A stretch of DNA of 64,000 bases from Clostridium sp. 12(A). Lineage in GTDB: Bacteria; Bacillota; Clostridia; Lachnospirales; Lachnospiraceae. The number at the start of each line of letters is the position of its first letter. The stretch's first letter is position 1. Positions 25,883-34,615 of the stretch are shown in pieces. Both the position numbers and the translations under genes were made by a program. A model generated the notes under the pieces. The model did no database searches and had not been told where the DNA came from. It was given only the letters and a program-made list of their open reading frames with translations. The stretch lies in assembly GCA_000526575.1 (NCBI GenBank), contig JAGI01000002.1:1612001-1676000 (forward strand), written 5' to 3'.

Positions 25883-26884
25883 TTAATTCCAAAAACCTTT
25901 AAAATAGCGCTGATCCATTCCATCTCTTAATTTTTTCCAATACTCCACATGATTGATATACCAATCCACTGTCTTTGAAAGCCCGGAAGTGATATCATAT
26001 TGGGGCTGCCAGCCAAGAGCCCTTAGTTTATCCGTATTTAAGCTGTAGCGAAGATCGTGGCCCGGTCTGTCATTGACATAGCGAATCAGGGATTCGTCTT
26101 TTCCCATAAGAGTCAGAATTCGTTTTGTCAGATCCAGATTTGTGACTTCCTGGGCACCGCCTACATTATACACTTCTCCACTTCTGCCTTCTTTTATGAC
26201 CTGATAAATCCCACTGCAATGATCTTTTACATAAAGCCAGTCTCTGATCTGACTGCCGTCACCAAATACGGGAACCGGAATTCCTTCGTAAAGATTGGTG
26301 ATAAAAAGGGGAATAACCTTTTCCGGATATGCAAAGGGTCCGTAGGTGTTGGAAGCTCTTGTAATGCAGACAGGAAGTCCATAAGTGGCAAAATAGCTGT
26401 ATGCCAGACGATCTCCTCCTGTCTTTGAGGCAGAATAGGGATTTCTTGGCTTTAATTCTGAGGTCTCATAAAAACTTCCCTCCTGAATCTGTCCATACAC
26501 CTCATCTGTTGAGATCTGAATAAACTTTTCAAGGGTCTCCCGGTTCTTTAAGGCATGCTCAAGGAGTACATACACCCCGATCACATCCGTCATTAAAAAG
26601 TCCTGTGTATTTCCAATGGAGCGGTCCACCGCAACCTCTGCTGCAAAATTGACCACTACATGAATCCCCTCCATCAGTGTCTCTACCAGATTGGAGTCAC
26701 AGATATCTCCTTTTACAAACTCAAAATCTTCCCGGTCTATGACATCTGCCAGATTGTCCATATTACCGGAATAGGTAAGCTTATCCAGAACAGTCACATG
26801 GATATCCTTTTCCTTCTCATATAAATACTTCACGAAGTTTGAACCGATAAATCCGGCACCGCCAGTAACTAAATATTTTCTCAT
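25883..26884 (-). CDS. rmlB: dTDP-glucose 4,6-dehydratase-like enzyme
   Basis: This 333-residue extended SDR has the glycine motif GGAGFIGSNF, the DKLTYSGN signature of RmlB, the catalytic STDEVYG (Asp-Glu pair) and YSASKTGGD (Tyr and Lys), and a substrate loop SNTYGPFAYPEKVIPLF. RmlB turns NDP-glucose into the 4-keto-6-deoxy sugar, the entry to deoxysugar donors. The gene for the nucleotidyltransferase that would make its substrate lies at 41616. The ATG at 26884 is preferred over one at 26890 because AAGGAG lies 7 nt upstream of it. Confidence 0.92.
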   Translation of the reverse strand: MRKYLVTGGAGFIGSNFVKYLYEKEKDIHVTVLDKLTYSGNMDNLADVIDREDFEFVKGDICDSNLVETLMEGIHVVVNFAAEVAVDRSIGNTQDFLMTDVIGVYVLLEHALKNRETLEKFIQISTDEVYGQIQEGSFYETSELKPRNPYSASKTGGDRLAYSYFATYGLPVCITRASNTYGPFAYPEKVIPLFITNLYEGIPVPVFGDGSQIRDWLYVKDHCSGIYQVIKEGRSGEVYNVGGAQEVTNLDLTKRILTLMGKDESLIRYVNDRPGHDLRYSLNTDKLRALGWQPQYDITSGLSKTVDWYINHVEYWKKLRDGMDQRYFKGFWN

Positions 26885-26886
26885 CT

Positions 26887-28113
26887 TCATTCTCCTTCGT
26901 ATTTTCTATATAATATGCTGGCATTATGGCCTCCAAAACCGAAGGAGTTAGAGATTGCCACGTTCACCGCTTTTTGGATAGGAACATTGGGTACGTAATT
27001 CAAATCCAGTTCCGGGTCCGGCTCTTTATAATTAATGGTGGGAGTAATGATGCCCCTATCCATTGTTAAAACCGTAACAATCCCCTCGATGACTCCGGAA
27101 GCCCCCACGGTATGACCAATCATGGATTTGGTTGAGGATACGCAAAGCTTATTCGCATGAGGTCCAAAGCAGGATTTAATTGCCATGGTCTCGTATTTAT
27201 CATTTAAATAGGTGGAGGTGCCATGGGCGTTGATATAATCAATATCTTCCGGCTTCACTCCTGCCTGTTCCATAGAAAGCTGCATGGTCTTTGCCATCAT
27301 CACACCATCTGCTTCCGGTGCAGTGATATCTCCTGCATCGCTTGTAATGGCACAGCCACCTACCTCTGCATAGATTCTGGCTCCCCGTTTCTTTGCATGC
27401 TCCTCGGATTCTAAGATCATGATACCAGCCCCTTCTCCCATTACAAATCCATCCCGGTTTTTGGAGAACGGACAGCAGGCCGTTTTGGGCGTTTCATTCC
27501 TTACGGAAAGAGTCATGATCTGATTAAAGCCCCTGATATAGTCTTTTTGAATGTGGGAATCGGCCCCCCCTGTAATGACCACATCAGCAAGGCCTGACTG
27601 AATCAGCTGCTGCCCCAGTGCAATTGCATAAGCAGATGAAGCACAGGCAGTGGATACATTAAAATTAGGTCCTTTCAGCCCATAGCGGATGGAGATCCAG
27701 GCACTGGGCGCATTGGGCATGGATTTCACAATGCTGTTACTTTCTGATTGTTCTTTTTCCACATCACCGTATGCAGTGGTTACAATTCCCAAGATTACGG
27801 CCACCCGGCTTCTGTCACAGGCTTCAAAATCAATGAAGCTGTCTTTGACCGCCTCATCTGCCGCAACCAACGCCATCTGGGTCAAGCGGGTCATCTTGCC
27901 TCGTTCTCTCTTTTTTATCAGCTCTTTTGCCTTTTCTAAAAAGCTGTCATCTACCTGAGCCCCGATCTGCGTCTCTAATTCAGACGGATCGAACAGCGTG
28001 ATCTGCTTTACTCCAGAAGCCCCCTTTATCATGTTACAAAAGCTTTCTTCCATGGTATTTCCTAAAGCATTTATCATTCCCATACCTGTAATAACGGTCT
28101 TTTTTTCTTTCAT
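26887..28113 (-). CDS. FabF-type beta-ketoacyl synthase
   Basis: This 408-residue ketosynthase has all catalytic parts: Cys in VSTACASSAYA, His in INAHGTSTYLND, Lys in SSTKSMIGH and the second His in FGFGGHNAS. It should condense an acyl group with malonyl-ACP. It stands alone, without a chain-length-factor partner beside it. Neighbouring genes encode a hydroxyacyl-CoA dehydrogenase, two KAS III-type enzymes, crotonases and ACPs, which together can carry out an elongation and reduction cycle. The gene lies 9 nt after the dehydrogenase gene. Confidence 0.93.
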   Translation of the reverse strand: MKEKKTVITGMGMINALGNTMEESFCNMIKGASGVKQITLFDPSELETQIGAQVDDSFLEKAKELIKKRERGKMTRLTQMALVAADEAVKDSFIDFEACDRSRVAVILGIVTTAYGDVEKEQSESNSIVKSMPNAPSAWISIRYGLKGPNFNVSTACASSAYAIALGQQLIQSGLADVVITGGADSHIQKDYIRGFNQIMTLSVRNETPKTACCPFSKNRDGFVMGEGAGIMILESEEHAKKRGARIYAEVGGCAITSDAGDITAPEADGVMMAKTMQLSMEQAGVKPEDIDYINAHGTSTYLNDKYETMAIKSCFGPHANKLCVSSTKSMIGHTVGASGVIEGIVTVLTMDRGIITPTINYKEPDPELDLNYVPNVPIQKAVNVAISNSFGFGGHNASILYRKYEGE

Positions 28114-28122
28114 GGATACCCC

Positions 28123-29229
28123 CTAATGTTCACCATATACCTTTAAATCTGCCGGAAGAAACAACGGATCCAATGACTTTTTATATTCTGCCTTTAAGGT
28201 TTCTAAAAGCTTTTCCTCTTTTAATTCCTTATAAAGAGCTTTTAATGAAGCAGACAGGCCTAAGACTTCCTCTACGCTCTCCTGAACCTGCTTATTATCT
28301 AAGAGAGGGTCCTCCATGTACCGCGCAATTTCATTCAACAGAAAGGCAAGAAATCTTATCCCATATTTTTCATAACACTCTTCCCTGCTTCCAGTAAATG
28401 CAGGATCTCTCTTACGGGAATCTTCCAGGGATAAAAGTCCCTCTCCCCTTCTTCCCTCTTTCCCCTGCTTCATGAGATCAGAAATTTCTAAAAGAAGAGG
28501 CTTATAAAGGGTTGAATGGAGTTTGTCCGGCAGATTGTTCAGACACTGTGAAATAATTGGAAAACCGGTGGAATCCACCATTTCAAATATTCCAAATAAA
28601 AGTACCTGCTTTGTAATCTGGTCAAGCTCATTTAAGGACAATTCTCCGTCTAAAGATAGCTTATAGGCGTATGCGGCCAGTGAGATTAAAAGCTTTGATA
28701 GCACCAGACGGTTTTCTCCTCTTAATACCAGAGGTTTTCTGCCAGTCATTAAAAGAAATTTAACCATTTCCGTTACCGTATCCTCACTTGTATCAGGGCC
28801 TGCATTTACTTCTGCTGTGGAAATTAATTTTAATGGATAAAAATAGTGAAGTCCCAGGCATCGCTCTTTTGCCTTTACACCACAAAATACATCCGTTACG
28901 TCAAGAGAAGAGGAATTAGTTGCAAAAATACAAGTTTTTTTCGCAATCCCTTCCAAGCTTTGAAAGATATCCTGCTTTACAGCTAAATCTTCGATTACAG
29001 TCTCTATCATTACATCACAACCAGCTAAGTCAGCCAGCTTGTCTGTAATGATAGGAGTTTCTTTTCCCATAAGCCCTGGGTCTCTTTTTAATATCTTCCG
29101 GGTTTTCTTCGCGATCTTTTCTATTTGCTCCGGGTTCCTGGATACCAGTATGACTTGGCAATCATACTCCATGAAGGAATAGAAAAGATCCTGTCCCATT
29201 CTTCCTGATCCAACAATTCCTATTGTCAT
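28123..29229 (-). CDS. 3-hydroxyacyl-CoA dehydrogenase family protein
   Basis: This 368-residue protein has the N-terminal NAD-binding motif IGIVGSGRMGQDL, FATNSSSLDVTDV and the LGLHYFYPLKLISTAEV segment, in which the catalytic His of the family lies. A helical C-terminal domain follows and is longer than in the usual 280-residue enzyme. It would reduce a 3-ketoacyl or oxidise a 3-hydroxyacyl thioester. In the absence of a FabG-type reductase in this run, it is the best candidate for the keto-reduction step. Confidence 0.85.
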   Translation of the reverse strand: MTIGIVGSGRMGQDLFYSFMEYDCQVILVSRNPEQIEKIAKKTRKILKRDPGLMGKETPIITDKLADLAGCDVMIETVIEDLAVKQDIFQSLEGIAKKTCIFATNSSSLDVTDVFCGVKAKERCLGLHYFYPLKLISTAEVNAGPDTSEDTVTEMVKFLLMTGRKPLVLRGENRLVLSKLLISLAAYAYKLSLDGELSLNELDQITKQVLLFGIFEMVDSTGFPIISQCLNNLPDKLHSTLYKPLLLEISDLMKQGKEGRRGEGLLSLEDSRKRDPAFTGSREECYEKYGIRFLAFLLNEIARYMEDPLLDNKQVQESVEEVLGLSASLKALYKELKEEKLLETLKAEYKKSLDPLFLPADLKVYGEH

Positions 29230-29236
29230 TCTTATC

Positions 29237-30634
29237 CTATTCTACCAGCAGGTCACTTCCATATTTCAGGCGATATTCGTCTCCCGCAACTTTGCTGGTT
29301 TTATATAATTTTCCAACCTGCTCATAAAATTTCGCTTCCGGCAGCACGGTCTCCACGACTGCATTGGTTAAATTGTAGTAATCCAGGTTGTGGTTTATAA
29401 TGTCCTTTTTCATAGTCTCATAAAGGTCTGTTCCAGGAAATGGAGTCAGCACCGTAAATCCGGCATGATAGATGGGATTGTCGCTTACAAACTGTGCCAC
29501 CCGGTCAAAGTCTGATTCCACGTATTCCGGTCTTACTATGTAGTTGCCGTTGACTAAGATACCAAGGCTGTTTAAGAACTTTAAGGCACCGGAAATGTTC
29601 TCGATGGTGTTTTGCTTATTATAAGCTTCCAGTTCTTCATTGCTGGTGGCTTCTAATCCGCAGATTGTGATTCGAAGTCCTGCTTTAACGGCAAGCTCAA
29701 TAATATCCGGATGCCTGATGACTGTATCCGTCCGCACATCTGCCAGATAATAATGATGGTTTAATCCTTCCTCGATAATTCTGGTAAATAAAAGTCTGGC
29801 TTTTTTAATATCGCCGAAGGTATTGGCATCGCAGAAACGGATAATAGGATATTCATCCATTGTCTTTAATTCCCGTATAATGCATTCCACATCTTTATGA
29901 AAATACCGTCCGCCTGTGGTCTGCCAGATGCTGCAAAAGTTACATTTGTGGGTGCATCCCTGGGAAGTACTGATATAGTGAATCTTCTTCCCCATCTGAC
30001 GAATGGTATAGTTATATTTATCCGTCAGCTTCCGGTTCGGCATAACTGTATCCAGAATATGCTGCTCCTTAATATCCTCGGTGCTAAGACTGCAAATAGA
30101 CTGGGTATAGAAAAGGCTGGTCCCTTTATTAAGCCCAAGTCCTGGAATTCTACTGAAATCGGCCAGCCAGCCATCTGCCTTAAATATCTCTATCATCCTT
30201 TTAAAGCTGTATTTTCCAATTCCAACGGTAACAAGATCGGCCTTGGAGCCTGCAAAGGAATCAGGGCAGAGGGTTGGGTGTATGCCGCCTACCATGGTTA
30301 AGATGCTCTTGTCATATTCCTTTGTGATATTTAAGATTTTAAGTACCGAATTATACTGGGCAGTAATGCAGGTAACTCCCACGAAATCAGGGGAAAACCG
30401 TTTTAATTCTTCTGCATACACCTGGGCAAAATCATATCCCGGAATATTATCTTCTTCTGTTTTTTGATCCAGAATCACCACTTCATCGTCAGGTACCATG
30501 CTCGCCAGCTCATTTAAAGCAAGAGGCGGTCCCACCATGACTCTTCTCCCAAAAGATTTTCTTACGGCGTCATCAGCAAAATCAAACATGCGGAAAACTC
30601 TGGGAATGGGAGGATTTACCAATAGTACTTTCAT
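29237..30634 (-). CDS. Cobalamin-binding radical SAM enzyme
   Basis: This 465-residue protein has an N-terminal B12-binding Rossmann domain (about 1-150; VLLVNPP, VGVTCITAQYNS, MVGGIHPT) without a DxHxxG motif, as usual for class B enzymes, then a radical SAM core with CTHKCNFCSIWQT and downstream strands such as IRFCDANTFGD. Such enzymes methylate unreactive carbon or phosphorus, or make rings. It lies between the dehydrogenase and a KAS III-like gene and is probably a tailoring enzyme. The substrate is unknown. Confidence 0.88.
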   Translation of the reverse strand: MKVLLVNPPIPRVFRMFDFADDAVRKSFGRRVMVGPPLALNELASMVPDDEVVILDQKTEEDNIPGYDFAQVYAEELKRFSPDFVGVTCITAQYNSVLKILNITKEYDKSILTMVGGIHPTLCPDSFAGSKADLVTVGIGKYSFKRMIEIFKADGWLADFSRIPGLGLNKGTSLFYTQSICSLSTEDIKEQHILDTVMPNRKLTDKYNYTIRQMGKKIHYISTSQGCTHKCNFCSIWQTTGGRYFHKDVECIIRELKTMDEYPIIRFCDANTFGDIKKARLLFTRIIEEGLNHHYYLADVRTDTVIRHPDIIELAVKAGLRITICGLEATSNEELEAYNKQNTIENISGALKFLNSLGILVNGNYIVRPEYVESDFDRVAQFVSDNPIYHAGFTVLTPFPGTDLYETMKKDIINHNLDYYNLTNAVVETVLPEAKFYEQVGKLYKTSKVAGDEYRLKYGSDLLVE

Positions 30635-30649
30635 TCCTTGTTCCTCACT

Positions 30650-31762
30650 TTATATTTTTCTTAGTGTAAAACCTGCCTGCATGAATTTACTTACCTCCAT
30701 GACAAAGCTGAAAATAAGATCCCCGCTCTCATAGGTTTCTTCCTTTAACAGATTGTCAATGGAAATTAGAGCAGCGGGAGGTCCTGCATATCCAACATCT
30801 TCGATGGCACTGTAAAACTGGTCTTTGCGGATCCCGAGGCCCAGACATTCTTCGATGATCAGCTCTCTCACAAACTTTGAAGGCATATTTACCACAAAAT
30901 GCTTTAAGTCTTTTAAATCAATGTTTTTTTCATTTAACATACGAACCAGAGCATTGTAGAAGATGGATTTCCCATTTTCTTCCATGGCATAATCCCTCAT
31001 TTCATTTAAATAAATCTGACGGATATGATGGTAGCCGTTCTCATAATCCTCCCTTGGATTGGTCCAGTGATAGGGATAGCTGTTTCCCATGGCTGAGAGC
31101 TTCTTACTTCCCGTGGATTCAAAATAGGTATCTTCCAGATAAAGCCCTTCCTTTTCATCCTTTGCCGCTGTAAATACCATGGCGCCTGCCCCATCACAGA
31201 GATACCAGCGCAGGAAGATGTCTTCTTTGGTAATCAGGGTCTGATTATAAAATTCCGGAATAAAGCAGGAACTTGCTACACTGGAGGAGATCACAAGAGC
31301 ATTTTTATATTCCCCTGAGGCCAGCATGACATGGGCCAGCTTAATTGCTTTGTAGATGGAGGTACAGTTAGAATGAATGTGAATTTCTCCGCACATATCA
31401 ATCCCCAGTTCTTCCTGTATTCTTGTTGTAATGGGCGGAATCTGGTGGGAATAAGCACCACCGTATATTAAGAGATCAATATCCTTTGCCAAAACACCAG
31501 CTTCCTCCATGGCCTTTTTAGCTGCTTTGACAGACATTGTTAAGTTGTCATCGGTAAATGTCCTTGTCTCATTGTCAAAGGCATAGTAGCAGTGATTGAT
31601 CCCAAGCATTTCTTTAATAATAGGCTGGACTCTTCCTGCCCAGTTTTTAATCTTTTTAGGCGCCTCCTTAAATTCTCCCAGATAATCATTGATTTGGTCA
31701 AAATCAATGGGATTTCCCGGAAGGTATGTACCTGCGCCGGATAGTTTTACATTGATAGCCAT
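30650..31762 (-). CDS. KAS III-like thiolase-fold enzyme, altered active site
   Basis: This 370-residue protein has the KAS III fold (N-terminal GAGTYLPGNP, central DLLIYGGAYSHQIPPI). The catalytic Cys is kept in HSNCTSIYKA. The His of the usual PHQAN motif is replaced (VVNMPSKF, Asn), and the Asn of the GNTSAAS motif is replaced (VGYAGPPAA, Tyr). Decarboxylative condensation needs both, so acyl transfer or a non-decarboxylating condensation is more likely. Other KAS III relatives without the triad act as acyltransferases. It lies between the B12 radical SAM gene and a crotonase gene. Confidence 0.85.
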   Translation of the reverse strand: MAINVKLSGAGTYLPGNPIDFDQINDYLGEFKEAPKKIKNWAGRVQPIIKEMLGINHCYYAFDNETRTFTDDNLTMSVKAAKKAMEEAGVLAKDIDLLIYGGAYSHQIPPITTRIQEELGIDMCGEIHIHSNCTSIYKAIKLAHVMLASGEYKNALVISSSVASSCFIPEFYNQTLITKEDIFLRWYLCDGAGAMVFTAAKDEKEGLYLEDTYFESTGSKKLSAMGNSYPYHWTNPREDYENGYHHIRQIYLNEMRDYAMEENGKSIFYNALVRMLNEKNIDLKDLKHFVVNMPSKFVRELIIEECLGLGIRKDQFYSAIEDVGYAGPPAALISIDNLLKEETYESGDLIFSFVMEVSKFMQAGFTLRKI

Positions 31763-31779
31763 CGGATGGACTCCCCTCT

Positions 31780-32484
31780 CTAAGTAAAATAGTATTCTTT
31801 AAACCCATCCAAGAAACGAAACCGATTGGCAAAATTATAATCACATCGATGTTCCTTGATAAAAGCAATGAGCTTTCTTGCATAATCTAACGAGCTTTTT
31901 CTCGGTACCAGAAGATCGACCATTCCCAGCTTGTCCGCTTCCTGGGAATCAATGAGACTTCCCTTTACAATCATTTCATAGGCATGAAAAAAACCTGCTT
32001 CTTCCGAAAGCCTTAAGGTTCCGTTTACCCCAGGAAGAAGTCCAAAGGTTGATTCCGGCAATCCAAGCCTGGCACCTGACTCACAAATTCTTATATGGGA
32101 AGATAACGCCAGCTCAAATCCAGATCCAATGCAGAAGCCTCCTATAGCACTTACCACAGGAATCTCCATATGAAACAGCTTTTTAAAGCTTTCTTTACAA
32201 TCCACATACCATTTTGGATAACGAGTTACCACACCATCTTCCACTGTGGTATGAGAGCTTATAAAATCTAACAGCTCTCCCACATCTGCCCCAGAGCTAA
32301 AATGCCTTCCGCTTCCATATATTATGATTCCAGATGCACTTGTGGTCAGAGCATATTCCTCTATGACCTTTGAAATCTCTATCAGAAACTGGGACTGCAT
32401 TTTATTGGCTGGAGGCATATTAATGCAGATATATGCAATTCCTTCCGATTCTTCGTAAATAATCGTCTCAAATTTATGTCTCAT
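31780..32484 (-). CDS. Enoyl-CoA hydratase/isomerase (crotonase)
   Basis: This 234-residue crotonase has the oxyanion loop SSGADVGEL and GGFCIGSGFELALSS, and LPESTFGLLPGVNGTLRL. Both Glu residues used by hydratases (in FELA and in PEST) are present, so hydration or dehydration of an enoyl thioester is possible. The ATG at 32484 overlaps the stop of the preceding crotonase-like gene (TGATG). It is the last of three crotonase genes in a row with a thioesterase. Confidence 0.88.
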   Translation of the reverse strand: MRHKFETIIYEESEGIAYICINMPPANKMQSQFLIEISKVIEEYALTTSASGIIIYGSGRHFSSGADVGELLDFISSHTTVEDGVVTRYPKWYVDCKESFKKLFHMEIPVVSAIGGFCIGSGFELALSSHIRICESGARLGLPESTFGLLPGVNGTLRLSEEAGFFHAYEMIVKGSLIDSQEADKLGMVDLLVPRKSSLDYARKLIAFIKEHRCDYNFANRFRFLDGFKEYYFT

Positions 32485-33101
32485 CACTTTGTATCTTCCT
32501 CAGTTTTTATAAGTGCCAGTTTACAAAAATAACCAGTCTCAGGATCGGTGGTTAGTATGGTTCCTGACAGGCAGCAATCTTTGTAGGCATTCATACAGCT
32601 TTTAATTCCATGAAGCTGCTCTTTCGTCCGCTCCAGAGTCAGGTTTAACATTTCTGTTTCCAATTCTTTATAGAAGCTTTCGTTCCTTAGTATTGTATTG
32701 GCAAATCCATGATTGATAAGTTCTTCACAATTCATAATCCGGGCTTCTTTACCAAATGAAGCTTTGGGAGCGAATAGAAGCTTTAAAAAATGAACACCTC
32801 TCAAATGCTTTGGATCATACCGCATAGCTCCCTTTTCAGAGAGAAAGCACAAATCAAATACATACAGCTTTTCGCAAAGACTCATGGAAAACTCACAATC
32901 AATGACTAAAACAGATATGATATAAGGATCAAAAAGAACCTTTTTTATCTCTAGAAAGTCACTACCCGATATGTCACTGAAGCAGTCCTCTTTTAAGTGC
33001 AGGATAATGATGTTATGCGCTCCTGTCTCAATGACTCCGCTTACAAATGGTTCCAGATCCCTTTTGTTCCTGATCTGGCAGATTAACGTATGGTTATCCA
33101 T
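32484..33101 (-). CDS. Degenerate crotonase-like protein
   Basis: This 205-residue protein shows the crotonase fold pattern (DISGSDFLEIKKVLFDP, VLVIDCEFSMSLCEKLYVFDL, the late helix region AYKDCCLSG) but lacks the glutamates and the glycine-rich oxyanion loops seen in the two crotonases beside it. It is probably a structural partner or has a different reaction. The ATG at 33101 follows AAGGGGG. It is tightly coupled to both neighbours (4 nt gap upstream, TGATG downstream). Confidence 0.7.
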   Translation of the reverse strand: MDNHTLICQIRNKRDLEPFVSGVIETGAHNIIILHLKEDCFSDISGSDFLEIKKVLFDPYIISVLVIDCEFSMSLCEKLYVFDLCFLSEKGAMRYDPKHLRGVHFLKLLFAPKASFGKEARIMNCEELINHGFANTILRNESFYKELETEMLNLTLERTKEQLHGIKSCMNAYKDCCLSGTILTTDPETGYFCKLALIKTEEDTK

Positions 33102-33105
33102 CAAA

Positions 33106-33531
33106 TCATTCCCCCTTGTGGGCTATGACTGGTTCTTCGGCTGAAAACATCTCTCTGATATGGGGAGGTATATCATATACAATCCGATCCTCTGACACAA
33201 GAAGCATTTTTACCTTTGCTTTCATCATGGTGGTTTTCTGACCCTCACATACCGCTTTATGGTCGGATACAATATAATTGCTTTCTATCCAGTAACGGCT
33301 GTTTATCACAAACCGGTCAAACAGCCGCAATTCTTTGATATATTTGACATTTACCTCTATGACAACCGGATATAGCTTCTCCCGTTCTAAGTCCTCCATC
33401 ATGGAAAACTCCCGAAAGAAATTCCAGCGCACGGTCTCTAAATAATTTAAATAAACAGAATTATTTACATGTTTGAAAGAATCCAGCTCATGCCCCTGAA
33501 CTTCAAACCAACACTGATTGGTTAAAATAAT
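33106..33531 (-). CDS. Hot-dog acyl-CoA/ACP thioesterase with probable ATT start
   Basis: The protein is a 4HBT-type thioesterase: FEVQGHELDSFKHVNNSVYL and then YLETVRWNFF, with the HVNN motif and general base region of the family. The first GTG (33432) would begin inside this motif and remove the active site. The intact domain runs in frame back to ATT codons at 33531 and 33528, and ACAGGAG lies 5 nt before 33531. No ATG, GTG or TTG exists upstream in frame before a stop. I therefore place the start at ATT 33531, giving 141 residues. It should release or edit acyl thioesters. Confidence 0.75.
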   Translation of the reverse strand: MILTNQCWFEVQGHELDSFKHVNNSVYLNYLETVRWNFFREFSMMEDLEREKLYPVVIEVNVKYIKELRLFDRFVINSRYWIESNYIVSDHKAVCEGQKTTMMKAKVKMLLVSEDRIVYDIPPHIREMFSAEEPVIAHKGE

Positions 33532-33547
33532 ATCATCTCCTGTCCAG

Positions 33548-34285
33548 TCAGATATCCATGGCCCTTATAAGTTCGCCAAAGTATCTGCTTTCTTTCTCGT
33601 ACACGGGCCAGTAATCAGACCCCGGCTGATCCATTATGTGATCAAAGCATTCCATTTGTCTGGCCGAACAGCGTTTTGCCAGTCCTTCCACCAGTTCCAC
33701 TGCTTTAAAAAACGCTTCTTTCTTTCCCGTGGTCTCATCCACCAGCCCCAGGCGCAGTGCCTCCTGAGCGTGAATCATATCTCCGGATAAAATCAGCTTT
33801 TTTGCTGCCCTTTGCCCGATTAGCTTCGGAAGTCTGATCGTTCCGCCAAACCCAGGTAACAAGCCCAGAGTGACCTCTGGAAAAGAAAATAAAGCGGATT
33901 CAGACGCCAGGCGGTAATTGCAGCTAAGAGCAATTTCAAGACCGGCACCAAAGCAGGCACCTTCAATGGCTGCCACTGTGATAAGAGGCAGTTCTTCTAT
34001 GTAGGATAAGATTTTCTTTCCTTCATTCAGTTCCTCTTCCAGTATTTCCGGGCAGTGCTTATACCCTTTGATCCGCTCCACATTGGCACCCTTGCTGAAA
34101 TTCCTTCCGTTCCCTGTTATAATCAGTCCCTGAAAGGAATTTCGCTGGAGCCACTGTTTAAGCTCTGTAAGATCCAGAAAAACGGCATGATCCACCAGAT
34201 TATCTCTTCCGTTATGAAGTCTCAACACTCCGATGTTTTCTCCCACTGTATCATATTCCACCATGGGCGACGATACTCTGTTCAT
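33548..34285 (-). CDS. Enoyl-CoA hydratase/isomerase (crotonase)
   Basis: This 245-residue crotonase has FSKGANVERI, the GACFGAGLEIALSCNYRL loop and FPEVTLGLLPGFGGTIRLP. Both hydratase glutamates (LEIA and PEVT) are in place. ATG 34285 has GAGGT 9 nt upstream; an ATG at 34294 overlaps the ACP stop but has no spacing to that site. With the ACP gene directly upstream it probably dehydrates 3-hydroxyacyl-ACP or -CoA intermediates of the chain. Confidence 0.87.
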   Translation of the reverse strand: MNRVSSPMVEYDTVGENIGVLRLHNGRDNLVDHAVFLDLTELKQWLQRNSFQGLIITGNGRNFSKGANVERIKGYKHCPEILEEELNEGKKILSYIEELPLITVAAIEGACFGAGLEIALSCNYRLASESALFSFPEVTLGLLPGFGGTIRLPKLIGQRAAKKLILSGDMIHAQEALRLGLVDETTGKKEAFFKAVELVEGLAKRCSARQMECFDHIMDQPGSDYWPVYEKESRYFGELIRAMDI

Positions 34286-34290
34286 GTTTA

Positions 34291-34593
34291 TCATACCTCT
34301 ACGATATCATTTTCCTTTTCATAAACCAGATAGGCTGTCTCAACCACCTCTTTGATGGTGTTTGCCGGATTCTTAAGCAAATATTTCCCAATGTTCTGCA
34401 TCTGGATGTTTAAACTGTATTTCTTCTTTAACTGCTCGATCATCTCTACAAACATCAGGGAATCCCCATCTAAATCATCAATGACAGATAGGTCCTCTTT
34501 CAGCTCACTGATGGAAACCTCACACTCATCTGCTAAAAATGAGTACACCATGTCCTTAATTTCTTTTTTTGTTTCTTCATTTAATTGTCTCAT
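34291..34593 (-). CDS. Acyl carrier protein
   Basis: This 100-residue protein has the carrier-protein pattern with the attachment site in DLDGDSLMFVEMIEQL (Ser of DSL). Helix I is KKEIKDMVYSFLADE, and the C-terminal helix is NTIKEVVETAYLV. The PPTase encoded at 24922 would load phosphopantetheine. It is the first of two ACPs in this run and lies next to crotonase and thioesterase genes, so it probably carries the growing chain. Its product is slightly longer than housekeeping AcpP. An AGGAGAT site precedes the ATG. Confidence 0.92.
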   Translation of the reverse strand: MRQLNEETKKEIKDMVYSFLADECEVSISELKEDLSVIDDLDGDSLMFVEMIEQLKKKYSLNIQMQNIGKYLLKNPANTIKEVVETAYLVYEKENDIVEV

Positions 34594-34615
34594 ATGATAT
34601 CTCCTTTGTTCTTTC

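Noticed and set aside
31780..34593. Beta-branching (HMG-type) cassette of trans-AT polyketide synthases
   Set aside because: ACP and crotonases are present, but the KAS III-like protein lacks HMG-synthase motifs, and no Cys-to-Ser decarboxylating KS or modular PKS is seen.
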